From: Thalassomonas haliotis
GTDB taxonomy: Bacteria; Pseudomonadota; Gammaproteobacteria; Enterobacterales; Alteromonadaceae
Direction: 5' to 3'
DNA length: 64,000 nt
Assembly (NCBI RefSeq): GCF_028657945.1
Contig: NZ_CP059693.1
Location: forward strand, 4,960,001 to 5,024,000
Position numbers and translations under genes: made by a program. Below the pieces are notes generated by a model. It was not told the DNA's origin, searched no databases, and saw only the letters and a list, made by a program, of their open reading frames with translations. Below are positions 1-7,476 of the stretch, piece after piece; position 1 is the first letter of the stretch, and every line of letters starts with the position of its first letter.

Positions 1-2
1 GG

Positions 3-1574
3 CAATATAACCCTTCCGTCAGCCTGCTGATTTATTTGGCCTGGTTAACTTTATCCCTGTTTTTATTGCGCTATATCCACAAAAACGTCTCCGCGCCGGG
101 CTTTATCAAGCAAATGCAAAACCCCGGGTTGAAAATAGCTTTGGTCCTGCTGGCTTTTATATTACTGGCAGTGGCGACCAGGGGCTCACTAAGCACCCGC
201 CCGGCGATGCGAAAATGGGCGGAAGTCACCGCCGATAGCTTCTTAAATAAAACCATCATCACCCCGGCGCGCTCGCTGGTGTATGCGGTTAAGGACTACC
301 GGGCCTTACAGCAACAGGGCGAAGACAACCCTTTCACCGGCGAGCTGGATATCCTCACCGTAGCGCAGCAGACCTTTGGCGACCATGCCGGTTCAGGTCA
401 ATTAACCGACTACCTGAAAAAACAGGCCGGTGGCGCGGTTATCGAGACACCCGAGCATATCTTTTTAGTGGTGATGGAAAGCTATGACGCCTGGCCGCTG
501 CAACAGCAATATGCCCCTTTACACCTTACCGACCAGGTAACAGCCTTAGGCACGAAAGGGCTGCACTTTAAGCGCTTTCTACCGGCATCGAGCAGCACCA
601 TGAACTCATTGTCGTCAATTTTATCGGGTATCCCCTTTACCGGGGTAAATGTCAGCCAGCGCGGCGCCGTAGGCGGCCCCAGTATCTCTTCGGTATTTAC
701 CACTATGGAAGCCCTGGGTTATCAAACCAATTTCTTTTACGGCGGCCTGGCTTCCTGGCAAAATATCGGCAACTATGTGAAAAACCAGGGGGTCGACAAC
801 ATCTATACCGCCGCCCATGCCGGCGGTAAAAGCAGCGCCGGTATCTGGGGCATAGACGATGATCAGCTGTTTGAATTAGTGCAGGATAAAATCAGCGGGC
901 AAAAGAAAAGCTTTAGCGTGATCATGACCACCACCTATCACGGCCCCTTTTCTATGGATGTGTTGGCGCGAGGTTACCCCTACCGGGATAACAGCGACTA
1001 CCCGGATGAGATAAAGCAGCTCGATGACGGCTCCATAGACGCCAATACCCTGGGCCATTTATGGTTTTCCGATAAAGCGGTGGGAGACTTTGTCCGCCGG
1101 GCAGAAAAAAGCTGGCCTTCTTCCTTATTTGCCCTGACCGGTGATCACTATGGCCGCCGCTATTTCCATGCTAAGCCCAGTTTATATGAGATCTCCGCCG
1201 TGCCCTTTATTTTATACGGGCAAAATATCACTCCGGAGCTGATCAACACAGAGGTTGCCGGTAATCATTTAGATATACTGCCAACTGTGATCGAACTGAT
1301 CGCCCCGAAAGGTTTTTCCTACTTTAGTTTCGGCGATGCCCTGCAGCATAAAACCGCAAACGACTTTACCTTTGCCAACCAGAAAATTATGAGTACACAG
1401 CAGCTTTGGACAATACCAAAAGGCGGGACCATCAAGCCGGGGCATGCTACGAACAACAAAAATCAGGAAAAAGACCAGCAAAAATCCTTAGGTGTAGTAG
1501 TGCATAACTATGAAAACCTGATGGGCCTGGCCTGGTATTACATCATGGAAGGAGCGCAATTAATTAAAGGCTAA
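3..1574 (+). CDS. LTA synthase / sulfatase-type membrane protein, 5' end missing
   Basis: The frame is open to the window edge, so the gene starts upstream; the TTG at 36 is not needed as a start. The visible part has two hydrophobic segments near its beginning, then a large extracytoplasmic domain of the alkaline-phosphatase/sulfatase superfamily. Family-like motifs are the ESYDAWPL segment, the Ser/Thr-rich SSSTMNSLSSILSGIP stretch where the nucleophile of LtaS-type enzymes sits, TTTYHGPF, and LTGDHYGRR with a likely metal-binding Asp-His. Relatives transfer phosphoglycerol groups or otherwise modify envelope polymers; the substrate here cannot be told. A strong hairpin follows the stop. 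Confidence 0.8.
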   Translation, partial: QYNPSVSLLIYLAWLTLSLFLLRYIHKNVSAPGFIKQMQNPGLKIALVLLAFILLAVATRGSLSTRPAMRKWAEVTADSFLNKTIITPARSLVYAVKDYRALQQQGEDNPFTGELDILTVAQQTFGDHAGSGQLTDYLKKQAGGAVIETPEHIFLVVMESYDAWPLQQQYAPLHLTDQVTALGTKGLHFKRFLPASSSTMNSLSSILSGIPFTGVNVSQRGAVGGPSISSVFTTMEALGYQTNFFYGGLASWQNIGNYVKNQGVDNIYTAAHAGGKSSAGIWGIDDDQLFELVQDKISGQKKSFSVIMTTTYHGPFSMDVLARGYPYRDNSDYPDEIKQLDDGSIDANTLGHLWFSDKAVGDFVRRAEKSWPSSLFALTGDHYGRRYFHAKPSLYEISAVPFILYGQNITPELINTEVAGNHLDILPTVIELIAPKGFSYFSFGDALQHKTANDFTFANQKIMSTQQLWTIPKGGTIKPGHATNNKNQEKDQQKSLGVVVHNYENLMGLAWYYIMEGAQLIKG

Positions 1575-1601
1575 TGATTTAAAATACCGATAATGTGTTA
1601 A

Positions 1602-1636
1602 AAGAGAAAAGCGATCGCTTGATCGCCTTTTCTCTT
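1602..1636. terminator. Bidirectional terminator hairpin
   Basis: A 15-bp stem (AAGAGAAAAGCGATC against GATCGCcTTTTCTCTT, one bulged C) with a GCTT loop lies between the convergent sulfatase-type gene and the enolase-superfamily gene. Its A/T-rich ends let it serve both directions. Confidence 0.75.
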
Positions 1637-1666
1637 GGCATGATTTAATTACATATACAGACAGCG

Positions 1667-2842
1667 CTATTTAATCACAACATGAGGAGAGCGTTTAACC
1701 ACTTCATCATTAAGCTCTATCCCTATGCCGGGCACTTCAGTCACCTGAAAGAAACCGTCTTTGGGCTGAGGATCCTGCAAACACAGCTCCCGGTTCCAGT
1801 CTTTAATGGCGTAGGTATGATGCTCATGAATCAAAAAGTTCGGAATAGCCGTTTCCAAGTGCAAAGACGCCGCCGTCGCTACCGGACCACCACAAACATG
1901 GGCCTGGATACGGACATCATACACATCGGCGTAATCACACACTTTTTTCGCTTCGGTAAAACCGCCGCATAGGCCGATATCCGGCTGCAAGACATCAATG
2001 CTCTGATCTTCAAAGTATGGACGTACGCCCCAGCGGTTATATAAACGCTCACCGCCGGCAATCGGCACATTAACTTTATCCGCGACTTTTTTATGCACCG
2101 CGGAGTTCAGGTAATTCACCGGCTCTTCATAATATAAACAGCCGATGTCTTCTACTATCGGCCCCATTTGTATTGCCGTGGCCGCCCCCAGCAGGGAGTG
2201 GCATTCAAAGATAATATCGACATCTTCACCGACGGCATCACGGATCGACTGCAATCTGTCTTTAAATAATCTCAGCTCAGGTTTAGTGAAAAGCTTGGTA
2301 CGGTCAAAATGGGAATTACCGTCTTTGTCATAAACAATCGGGTCAACTTTCACCGCATCATAACCCTGGGCGATGGCTTTTTCCGCCGCACGGCCATAAT
2401 CTTCCGGCTGCACCAAACGATTCACCTGGCTGTCCCAGTCGAATTGCAACTGGCTGGCATAGGTGCGCAACTTATCGTTGACCTTACCGCCAAGCAGCTG
2501 ATAAACCGGTACGCCCAGCGCCTTGCCTTTAATATCCCACAGGGCGGTATCTATGGCGCTCATGGCGGCATAAATCACCGGGCCGCCGCCTAAGCCCCAG
2601 AAACTTTCCCGCAGCATTCTCGACCATAACAGCTCGGTCTGAAACGGATTAAAACCGATCAATATGGCCTCGGCTATTTCTTTGATCATCGCCGCCGCGG
2701 CGCTGTGGCCCCAGTCGTACGCCAAACCGGCTTCACCGACCCCGGTTAAACCTTCATCTGTGGTGATACGGATAAACACAGGATTCCAGCCTTCGCGCTT
2801 CGGGCATTCAATATCAAATACTTCTACTTGGGTGATTTTCAT
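1667..2842 (-). CDS. Enolase-superfamily (mandelate racemase/MLE type) sugar-acid dehydratase
   Basis: At 391 residues this has the usual size and order of the family: an N-terminal capping domain, then a TIM barrel. Visible active-site elements are KVDP (catalytic Lys region), IIFECHS, YYEEPVN and IAGGERL carrying the three acidic Mg ligands, and QAHVCGGP carrying the general-base His late in the barrel. The pattern resembles galactonate/gluconate-type dehydratases, which remove water from an aldonic acid to give a 2-keto-3-deoxy acid; the exact substrate is not readable. The ATG is preceded by AAGGA at good spacing. The gene lies 62 bp downstream of a class II aldolase on the same strand, suggesting a two-gene catabolic operon. 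Confidence 0.85.
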   Translation of the reverse strand: MKITQVEVFDIECPKREGWNPVFIRITTDEGLTGVGEAGLAYDWGHSAAAAMIKEIAEAILIGFNPFQTELLWSRMLRESFWGLGGGPVIYAAMSAIDTALWDIKGKALGVPVYQLLGGKVNDKLRTYASQLQFDWDSQVNRLVQPEDYGRAAEKAIAQGYDAVKVDPIVYDKDGNSHFDRTKLFTKPELRLFKDRLQSIRDAVGEDVDIIFECHSLLGAATAIQMGPIVEDIGCLYYEEPVNYLNSAVHKKVADKVNVPIAGGERLYNRWGVRPYFEDQSIDVLQPDIGLCGGFTEAKKVCDYADVYDVRIQAHVCGGPVATAASLHLETAIPNFLIHEHHTYAIKDWNRELCLQDPQPKDGFFQVTEVPGIGIELNDEVVKRSPHVVIK

Positions 2843-2904
2843 AATATTCCTTGGTAATTAACTGACAGTTCAGCCAATCATGATAATTAAACAACTATAC
2901 CGCC

Positions 2905-3675
2905 CTAACGGGAAAAATGGGGATCCGAGCGGTAAACCTTACGCAACATCGCCGGCCAGGACTTTTGCCCGCCGGTAAGGCCGGTATGGACAATATTGGC
3001 CTGGGCGCGGATGCCGTCAACAATGTCCTGGTCAACCAAAACCGCCGGTTGGCCGGTGCCCTGAATTTGTAATTGAATTTGGCAGGCGCGGGTTAAGTCA
3101 TACATATGCATGAAGGCATCACCTATGGTTTTACCTAAGGTCAAGCCACCGTGATTGCGCAGCAGCATAAAATTGCTGTTACCCAGGTCTTGCTGCAAAC
3201 GTAATTTTTCCGCCGGGTTAACCGCCAGTCCTTCGTAGCCGTGATAACTCATTGAAGCCAGGGCAAACATGGCGTACTGGCTCAAGGGCAGCAACCCCTG
3301 CTCTAAACTGGCCACCGCTATGGTCTCATTGGTATGTAAGTGCAAAACGCACATGGCATCGTGACGGGCTTCATGAATGGCACTGTGGATGGTAAAGCCT
3401 GCCGGGTTGATTTCAAACGGACAGTTCTCGTCGATAATATTGCCCTGAAGATCAATTTTCACCAGGTTAGAGGCGGTAATTTCATCGAAAGCCAGGCCAA
3501 AAGCGTTGATCAGCAAATGTTCGCTGTCAGGAATACGCGCCGAAATATGGGTATAAATAAGATCGTCCCAGCCATGCATAGCTACCAGACGGTAGCAGGC
3601 AGCTAAATCTACCCGGGTCTGCCACTCGGCATCCGAGACCTTACCTTTTAAATCCAACTGGGGAATTTCAAACAT
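2905..3675 (-). CDS. Class II aldolase/adducin family protein
   Basis: This 256-residue protein has the class II aldolase/adducin core: LHLHTNE (two metal-binding His), a third His region around LLRNHGG, and a C-terminal helical part. Members are Zn-dependent aldolases, epimerases or decarboxylases acting on small sugar phosphates or related acids; some are catalytically different, so only the family is safe. The ATG has a strong AAAGGAG ribosome site. It is the first gene of the operon with the downstream enolase-superfamily dehydratase. Confidence 0.85.
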   Translation of the reverse strand: MFEIPQLDLKGKVSDAEWQTRVDLAACYRLVAMHGWDDLIYTHISARIPDSEHLLINAFGLAFDEITASNLVKIDLQGNIIDENCPFEINPAGFTIHSAIHEARHDAMCVLHLHTNETIAVASLEQGLLPLSQYAMFALASMSYHGYEGLAVNPAEKLRLQQDLGNSNFMLLRNHGGLTLGKTIGDAFMHMYDLTRACQIQLQIQGTGQPAVLVDQDIVDGIRAQANIVHTGLTGGQKSWPAMLRKVYRSDPHFSR

Positions 3676-3893
3676 TTTCTCTCCTTTAACTCAGATCCCG
3701 GCCCTTCATCAGCGGCCTGGTTATCTGTAAAAAATTATCTACAAAAACTAGATATCTAAACTAGATGCCAAAACGTGTAATACTCGGCAAAATAAAGTAA
3801 ATTTAACCTGCTTAACGCTGCAGATAAAGTACCGGTAAAGCACAAAATAAACTAACTTAGTTCACTCTTGATTAAAACAGCTGATTGCGCCTT
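3676..3893. promoter_or_regulatory. Divergent promoter region with a repeated CTAGAT motif
   Basis: This spacer separates the leftward aldolase/dehydratase operon from the rightward NRDE gene. Around 3748-3766 lie a perfect palindrome TAGATATCTA (3749-3758) and a second AACTAGAT copy, an arrangement typical of a regulator site. No adjacent regulator gene is present to assign it to. Confidence 0.35.
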
Positions 3894-4748
3894 ATGTGTA
3901 TATTATTTTTTGCCCTGAAACAACACCCCAATTACCCGGTGATCATTTGCGCCAACCGGGATGAGTTTCACCAAAGGCCCACCCGGCAAATGTTTCGCTG
4001 GCAACAGCCTGATATTCTGGCAGGCCAGGATTTACAGGCAGGTGGCAGCTGGTTAGGTTTAACCGCCAATGGCGACTTTTCAGCCCTGACCAATTATCGC
4101 CAGGGACAAACCGGAGGCAAAAGCAAGGGTGACGAGCAAAAATCCCGTGGCAACCTGGTTTTAACGGCTTTAACCGAGCTGGAAAAAAGCAAGCGTACCG
4201 CGACAAAACCTCCGAATATATCTGCAGGCCAACAAAGTGACAACACTGACTTTTTTTCATCCCTGAGCAAGCAGGCCCAAGATTACCAGGGCTTTAACCT
4301 GATATATGGTCCGTTAAATAACCTGCACTGCTATGACAGCATCAACAACAAGTATCATCAATTAACGCCGGGCTTTCACAGCATATGCAACGGTGCTTTA
4401 GATGATATCTGGCCGAAAATGGCCCTGGGGCAGTCCGCATTAACCAAGGCAATCAGGGAAGATCAGGGGCAAAACAGGGCCGAGCTAGTCGAGCAATTAT
4501 TTCAATTGATGACCAACAGCCAGGAGGCTGATAGCCATGAACTGCCAGATACCGGCATGCCGCCGGCTATCGAACAAATGCTCAGTGCTATTTTTATTGT
4601 CTCGTCGCAATATGGCACCCGCTCCACCACTATCATCACCCAGGATAACCAGGGAGAGATATTAATTAACGATCGCAGTTATACTCCCCAGGGAGAAAGC
4701 AGCGAGCAGCAGGTCTTTAACTTATCTCAGGTATTTGCAAGTTCTTAA
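3894..4748 (+). CDS. NRDE family protein (TANGO2-like Ntn hydrolase)
   Basis: I start the gene at the ATG at 3894, because the family begins Met-Cys, with Cys exposed as the N-terminal nucleophile after Met removal; the frame extends three codons further to a TTG at 3885. The N-terminus then shows ICANRDEFHQRPT, the NRDE signature, and AGGSWLG and ALTNYR follow as in relatives. The length, about 284 residues, is normal. The biochemical function of bacterial NRDE proteins is not settled. Its stop codon overlaps the 3' end of a small convergent gene. Confidence 0.85.
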   Translation: MCILFFALKQHPNYPVIICANRDEFHQRPTRQMFRWQQPDILAGQDLQAGGSWLGLTANGDFSALTNYRQGQTGGKSKGDEQKSRGNLVLTALTELEKSKRTATKPPNISAGQQSDNTDFFSSLSKQAQDYQGFNLIYGPLNNLHCYDSINNKYHQLTPGFHSICNGALDDIWPKMALGQSALTKAIREDQGQNRAELVEQLFQLMTNSQEADSHELPDTGMPPAIEQMLSAIFIVSSQYGTRSTTIITQDNQGEILINDRSYTPQGESSEQQVFNLSQVFASS

Positions 4749-4918
4749 ACCAGGGCTTTAATCAGGCCGGCAATCAGCATAACAAACACCAATATCGGGA
4801 TAATTTTGGCATATTTGGCCTGTTGCTCTTCTTCCATGGGTTTGCCAAAACGCTCTCCCAAAATAACCATAAGGGCAATGCCGCCAAAAACTGCCGCCAA
4901 TATCATCAATAACGTCAT
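4745..4918 (-). CDS. 57-residue two-helix membrane protein
   Basis: A short reading frame converges on the NRDE gene and shares bases with its stop codon. The product starts MTLLMILAAVFGGIALMVIL, has a charged middle (GERFGKPMEEEQQAKYAK) and ends in a second hydrophobic segment, so it should form a two-helix inner-membrane hairpin. A GGAAAAAG stretch precedes the ATG. I do not recognise the family. The clean membrane-charged-membrane pattern supports a real gene. Confidence 0.6.
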   Translation of the reverse strand: MTLLMILAAVFGGIALMVILGERFGKPMEEEQQAKYAKIIPILVFVMLIAGLIKALV

Positions 4919-5088
4919 CTTTTTCCAACCTTCCGCTAAGTTTGCTGTTTCACTGTTTTGCCTATGATAACAGTAATTTCTTTCTTTTATTACTATCGCT
5001 TTTTCCTATAATTAACCACTACCATTTATTGTGAAATAAAGTAACATAGCGACTTTTAATGACCCTTTAACTGGAATGTTTTCTTTAT

Positions 5089-6315
5089 ATGGTTCAATCC
5101 GCTGATTTTATTGAAAAACGCCGTTTCCTTATTCGTCTGGGCAAAGCGCTCCATAAATTCGGCACCCCGGCTTACCGCCTCGAAGCCCATTTACAAAATG
5201 TCGCCGGCTTTTTAGAGATACAGGCCTCCTTTATTATCACCCCCACCGCCCTGACCTTTGTTTTATCGCATGAGGAAGACAGCCAGGAATACAACCATGT
5301 GGTCAGGGTAAAACCCGGCGAACTCGATTTAGGGGCACTGGCGCGTACCGATGAATTAGTGGATGAATTAAGTTCAGGGCAACGCAGCTTGTGCGAAGCC
5401 ATCTTACGCCTGGATGAAATCGCCCAAAAACCTTCTCCGTACGGCACTTTCCTGACTTTTTTGGCTTTTGGCGCTTCCAGCGGGGCGTTTGCCATGTTAA
5501 TGCATACCAGCTGGAACGATGTATTCTGGTCCACCTGGCTCGGATTTATCGTCTTTGGTTTTGTAAAGTGGTCTGAGCGCTCACGCCGGGTCACGGAAAT
5601 GCTTGAGCCTCTTTCCGCCATCATCACTGCCATACTGGCATCCGCCATCACCCTGGTCGATCCCGGCATCAATATGCCGCTGGTGATCCTTTCCAGCATT
5701 ATCGTTTTCATTCCAGGACTGGCCCTGACCCTGGGCCTGTCAGAACTGGCGGCCCGGCATTTGATCTCAGGCACAGCGCGTATCATGGATGCCATTATGT
5801 CGCTGTTTAAGCTTTATTTTGGCGCAGTATTAGGCATGGCTTTGGGGGATTTATTCTGGGGTACGGCGGAATTCGTGCGCCCGGAGATCACCCCGGTATG
5901 GACCGCCTGGCTCGCGGTGACCATCTTGTCCGCCAGCCTGGTGATCCTGTTTAAATCGCGCAAAAAAGATGCCCCCTGGGGCATCATCTCAGGTTATGTC
6001 GCCTTCGGCGCCAGTATCTGGGGCGGCCTCTATTTAGGCGGCGCCCTGGGGGCTTTTGCCGGCGCCTTTATTTTAGGCCTATACAGCAACCTGTTTTCCC
6101 GCATCACCCATTTACCGTCGAGCATAGTAAAAATTCTCGGCCTGGTGGTACTCGTGCCCGGCAGCAAGGTTTATATCGGCCTGAACAGTCTGGTCTCCGG
6201 CCAGGTGATATTAAATGCTACCGATATAGGTTCACAAACCTTTTTGATCTTTATGTCCTTGGTCGCAGGCTTAATTTTTTCCAATGTCGCCCTGCCGTCG
6301 AAAAAGACCTTATAG
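5089..6315 (+). CDS. Threonine/serine exporter family protein (ThrE/YjjP-YjjB type)
   Basis: This 408-residue protein has the fused two-part ThrE architecture. The N-terminal half starts with a cytoplasmic domain (LGKALHKFGTPAYRLE, typical of YjjP) followed by several membrane helices. The C-terminal half is a second helix bundle (WGIISGYVAFGASIWGG onwards) corresponding to YjjB. Characterised relatives export Thr, Ser or dicarboxylates; the substrate here is inferred from family only. The ATG sits about 13 bases after a GGAATG stretch. The last 83 bases of the gene are repeated just downstream. Confidence 0.8.
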   Translation: MVQSADFIEKRRFLIRLGKALHKFGTPAYRLEAHLQNVAGFLEIQASFIITPTALTFVLSHEEDSQEYNHVVRVKPGELDLGALARTDELVDELSSGQRSLCEAILRLDEIAQKPSPYGTFLTFLAFGASSGAFAMLMHTSWNDVFWSTWLGFIVFGFVKWSERSRRVTEMLEPLSAIITAILASAITLVDPGINMPLVILSSIIVFIPGLALTLGLSELAARHLISGTARIMDAIMSLFKLYFGAVLGMALGDLFWGTAEFVRPEITPVWTAWLAVTILSASLVILFKSRKKDAPWGIISGYVAFGASIWGGLYLGGALGAFAGAFILGLYSNLFSRITHLPSSIVKILGLVVLVPGSKVYIGLNSLVSGQVILNATDIGSQTFLIFMSLVAGLIFSNVALPSKKTL

Positions 6316-6437
6316 GCATTTACCACACCAGGCTACACCTCACAAAAAGCAGCCCACAAACCGGTTTGATCTTTATCTCCTTGGTCCCGGGACTGATTTT
6401 TTCCAATGTCGCCCTGCCGTCGAAAAAGACCTTATAG
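6233..6437 (+). repeat. Imperfect direct repeat of the ThrE 3' end
   Basis: The last 83 bases of the exporter gene (6233-6315) recur at 6355-6437, offset 122 bases, with a handful of differences and the same terminal codons and TAG. The second copy has no start of its own. The 39 bases between copies do not match the gene, so this is a duplicated fragment, not a simple tandem duplication. Confidence 0.85.
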
Positions 6438-6455
6438 CCCTCTGAGATAAAACCC

Positions 6456-6485
6456 GGTTACCGCTCCCGACAAATAGCGGTAACC
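6456..6485 (+). terminator. Hairpin downstream of the ThrE gene
   Basis: A perfect 10-bp stem (GGTTACCGCT/AGCGGTAACC) with a 10-base loop lies after the duplicated exporter fragment. An A/T-rich stretch follows but no clean T-run, so it is a weak terminator candidate. Confidence 0.45.
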
Positions 6486-6543
6486 CGCCTTAAATAAAAC
6501 AATTTTTAAAGCGGGAAAACCGCAACAAGCAAGCGGCTATGTT

Positions 6544-6571
6544 TTGACATGCCCGGGCTTGGCTGTTAGAT
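6544..6571 (+). promoter_or_regulatory. Candidate promoter placing the TetR mRNA start at its ATG
   Basis: TTGACA at 6544-6549, a 16-base spacer and TTAGAT at 6566-6571 form a good sigma-70 promoter. The expected transcription start falls within a base or two of the ATG at 6580, implying a leaderless or near-leaderless message. Confidence 0.5.
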
Positions 6572-6579
6572 TGCCCGAC

Positions 6580-7206
6580 ATGAAAACAACATCTGATAAG
6601 ACCAAATCCAGCTATCATCACGGTAACCTGCAAAGCACTTTGATCTTTGCCGCCACCGAAATGATCCATAGCGACGGCGTAGAAAACCTGTCGTTAAGAA
6701 AACTGGCTGAGCGCGTCGGAGTTTCCCGCACCGCCCCCTACCATCACTTTAAAGATAAAAATGAATTGTTATGCGCCGTGGCCGCCCAGGGCTTTATTGC
6801 CTGGCGGGAAATCGCCGAGCAAATCTTTAACGATGACAGCTTGTCCCCGCGCGAATGCTATCGCCAGTTTATTTCCCGCTATATCGGCTTTGCTGCCGAA
6901 AACCCGGCCTTATATGATTTGATGTTTGGCGGCACCATCTGGAAAGGGGCCAAAAGCACCCAGACCTTACGGGATATCGCCTACCCTAACTTTCAATACC
7001 AGGTGGAAATGACCAAGATCTGGCAGGAGAAAGGTCTGATGCCCGAAGGTGAAAATACCCTGAGATTGGCTCAGGTTACCTGGGGTACCATGCATGGCAT
7101 CGCCAGGTTACTGATTGACGGTATTTATGCCGATGCCAGCAGTATTGAAGAAATGTGCGAGTGCGCGTTAAACCTGTTCCTGTCCCATATGAAAGCACAA
7201 ACGTAG
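6580..7206 (+). CDS. TetR/AcrR family transcriptional regulator (WHG-type C-terminus)
   Basis: The frame extends to a TTG at 6544, but that TTG is also a perfect -35 box; I start at the ATG at 6580, which gives MKTTSDKTKSSYHHGN. The YHHGNL beginning and LRKLAERVGVSRTAPYHHFKDKNELL form the TetR DNA-binding helix-turn-helix. The C-terminal half matches the WHG-type ligand domain (GTIWKG, TWGTMHGIARLLIDG). It stands alone between the ThrE-type exporter and an M13 peptidase; its target is not evident. Confidence 0.85.
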   Translation: MKTTSDKTKSSYHHGNLQSTLIFAATEMIHSDGVENLSLRKLAERVGVSRTAPYHHFKDKNELLCAVAAQGFIAWREIAEQIFNDDSLSPRECYRQFISRYIGFAAENPALYDLMFGGTIWKGAKSTQTLRDIAYPNFQYQVEMTKIWQEKGLMPEGENTLRLAQVTWGTMHGIARLLIDGIYADASSIEEMCECALNLFLSHMKAQT

Positions 7207-7476
7207 CTTTTCTTTTAGCATAACCAGTTAAGCTAAAAAGCCCTGTTCACCGCCGCTGCAGGCTGATTCACGGCGGCTAGCCGAATGTAAAATTATCCTG
7301 ACGCTAAATTGTCATAAAATGTTAATAGTATGTGTCCCATACTGGCGTTTATGGGCTATAAGCCTTACTATCTGCTCCATGACATTATCAAACAGTGCGG
7401 TTTGTCGGGCATTTTTTGACTTGTCCAGCAAATATCACTAAAGATAACATTTAATTACACAGGAACTTGCTCCCAC

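Noticed and set aside
7213-7238. TTTTAGC/GCTAAAA hairpin after the first tetR gene as terminator
   Set aside because: Weak A/T stem with a 12-base loop and no T-run following.
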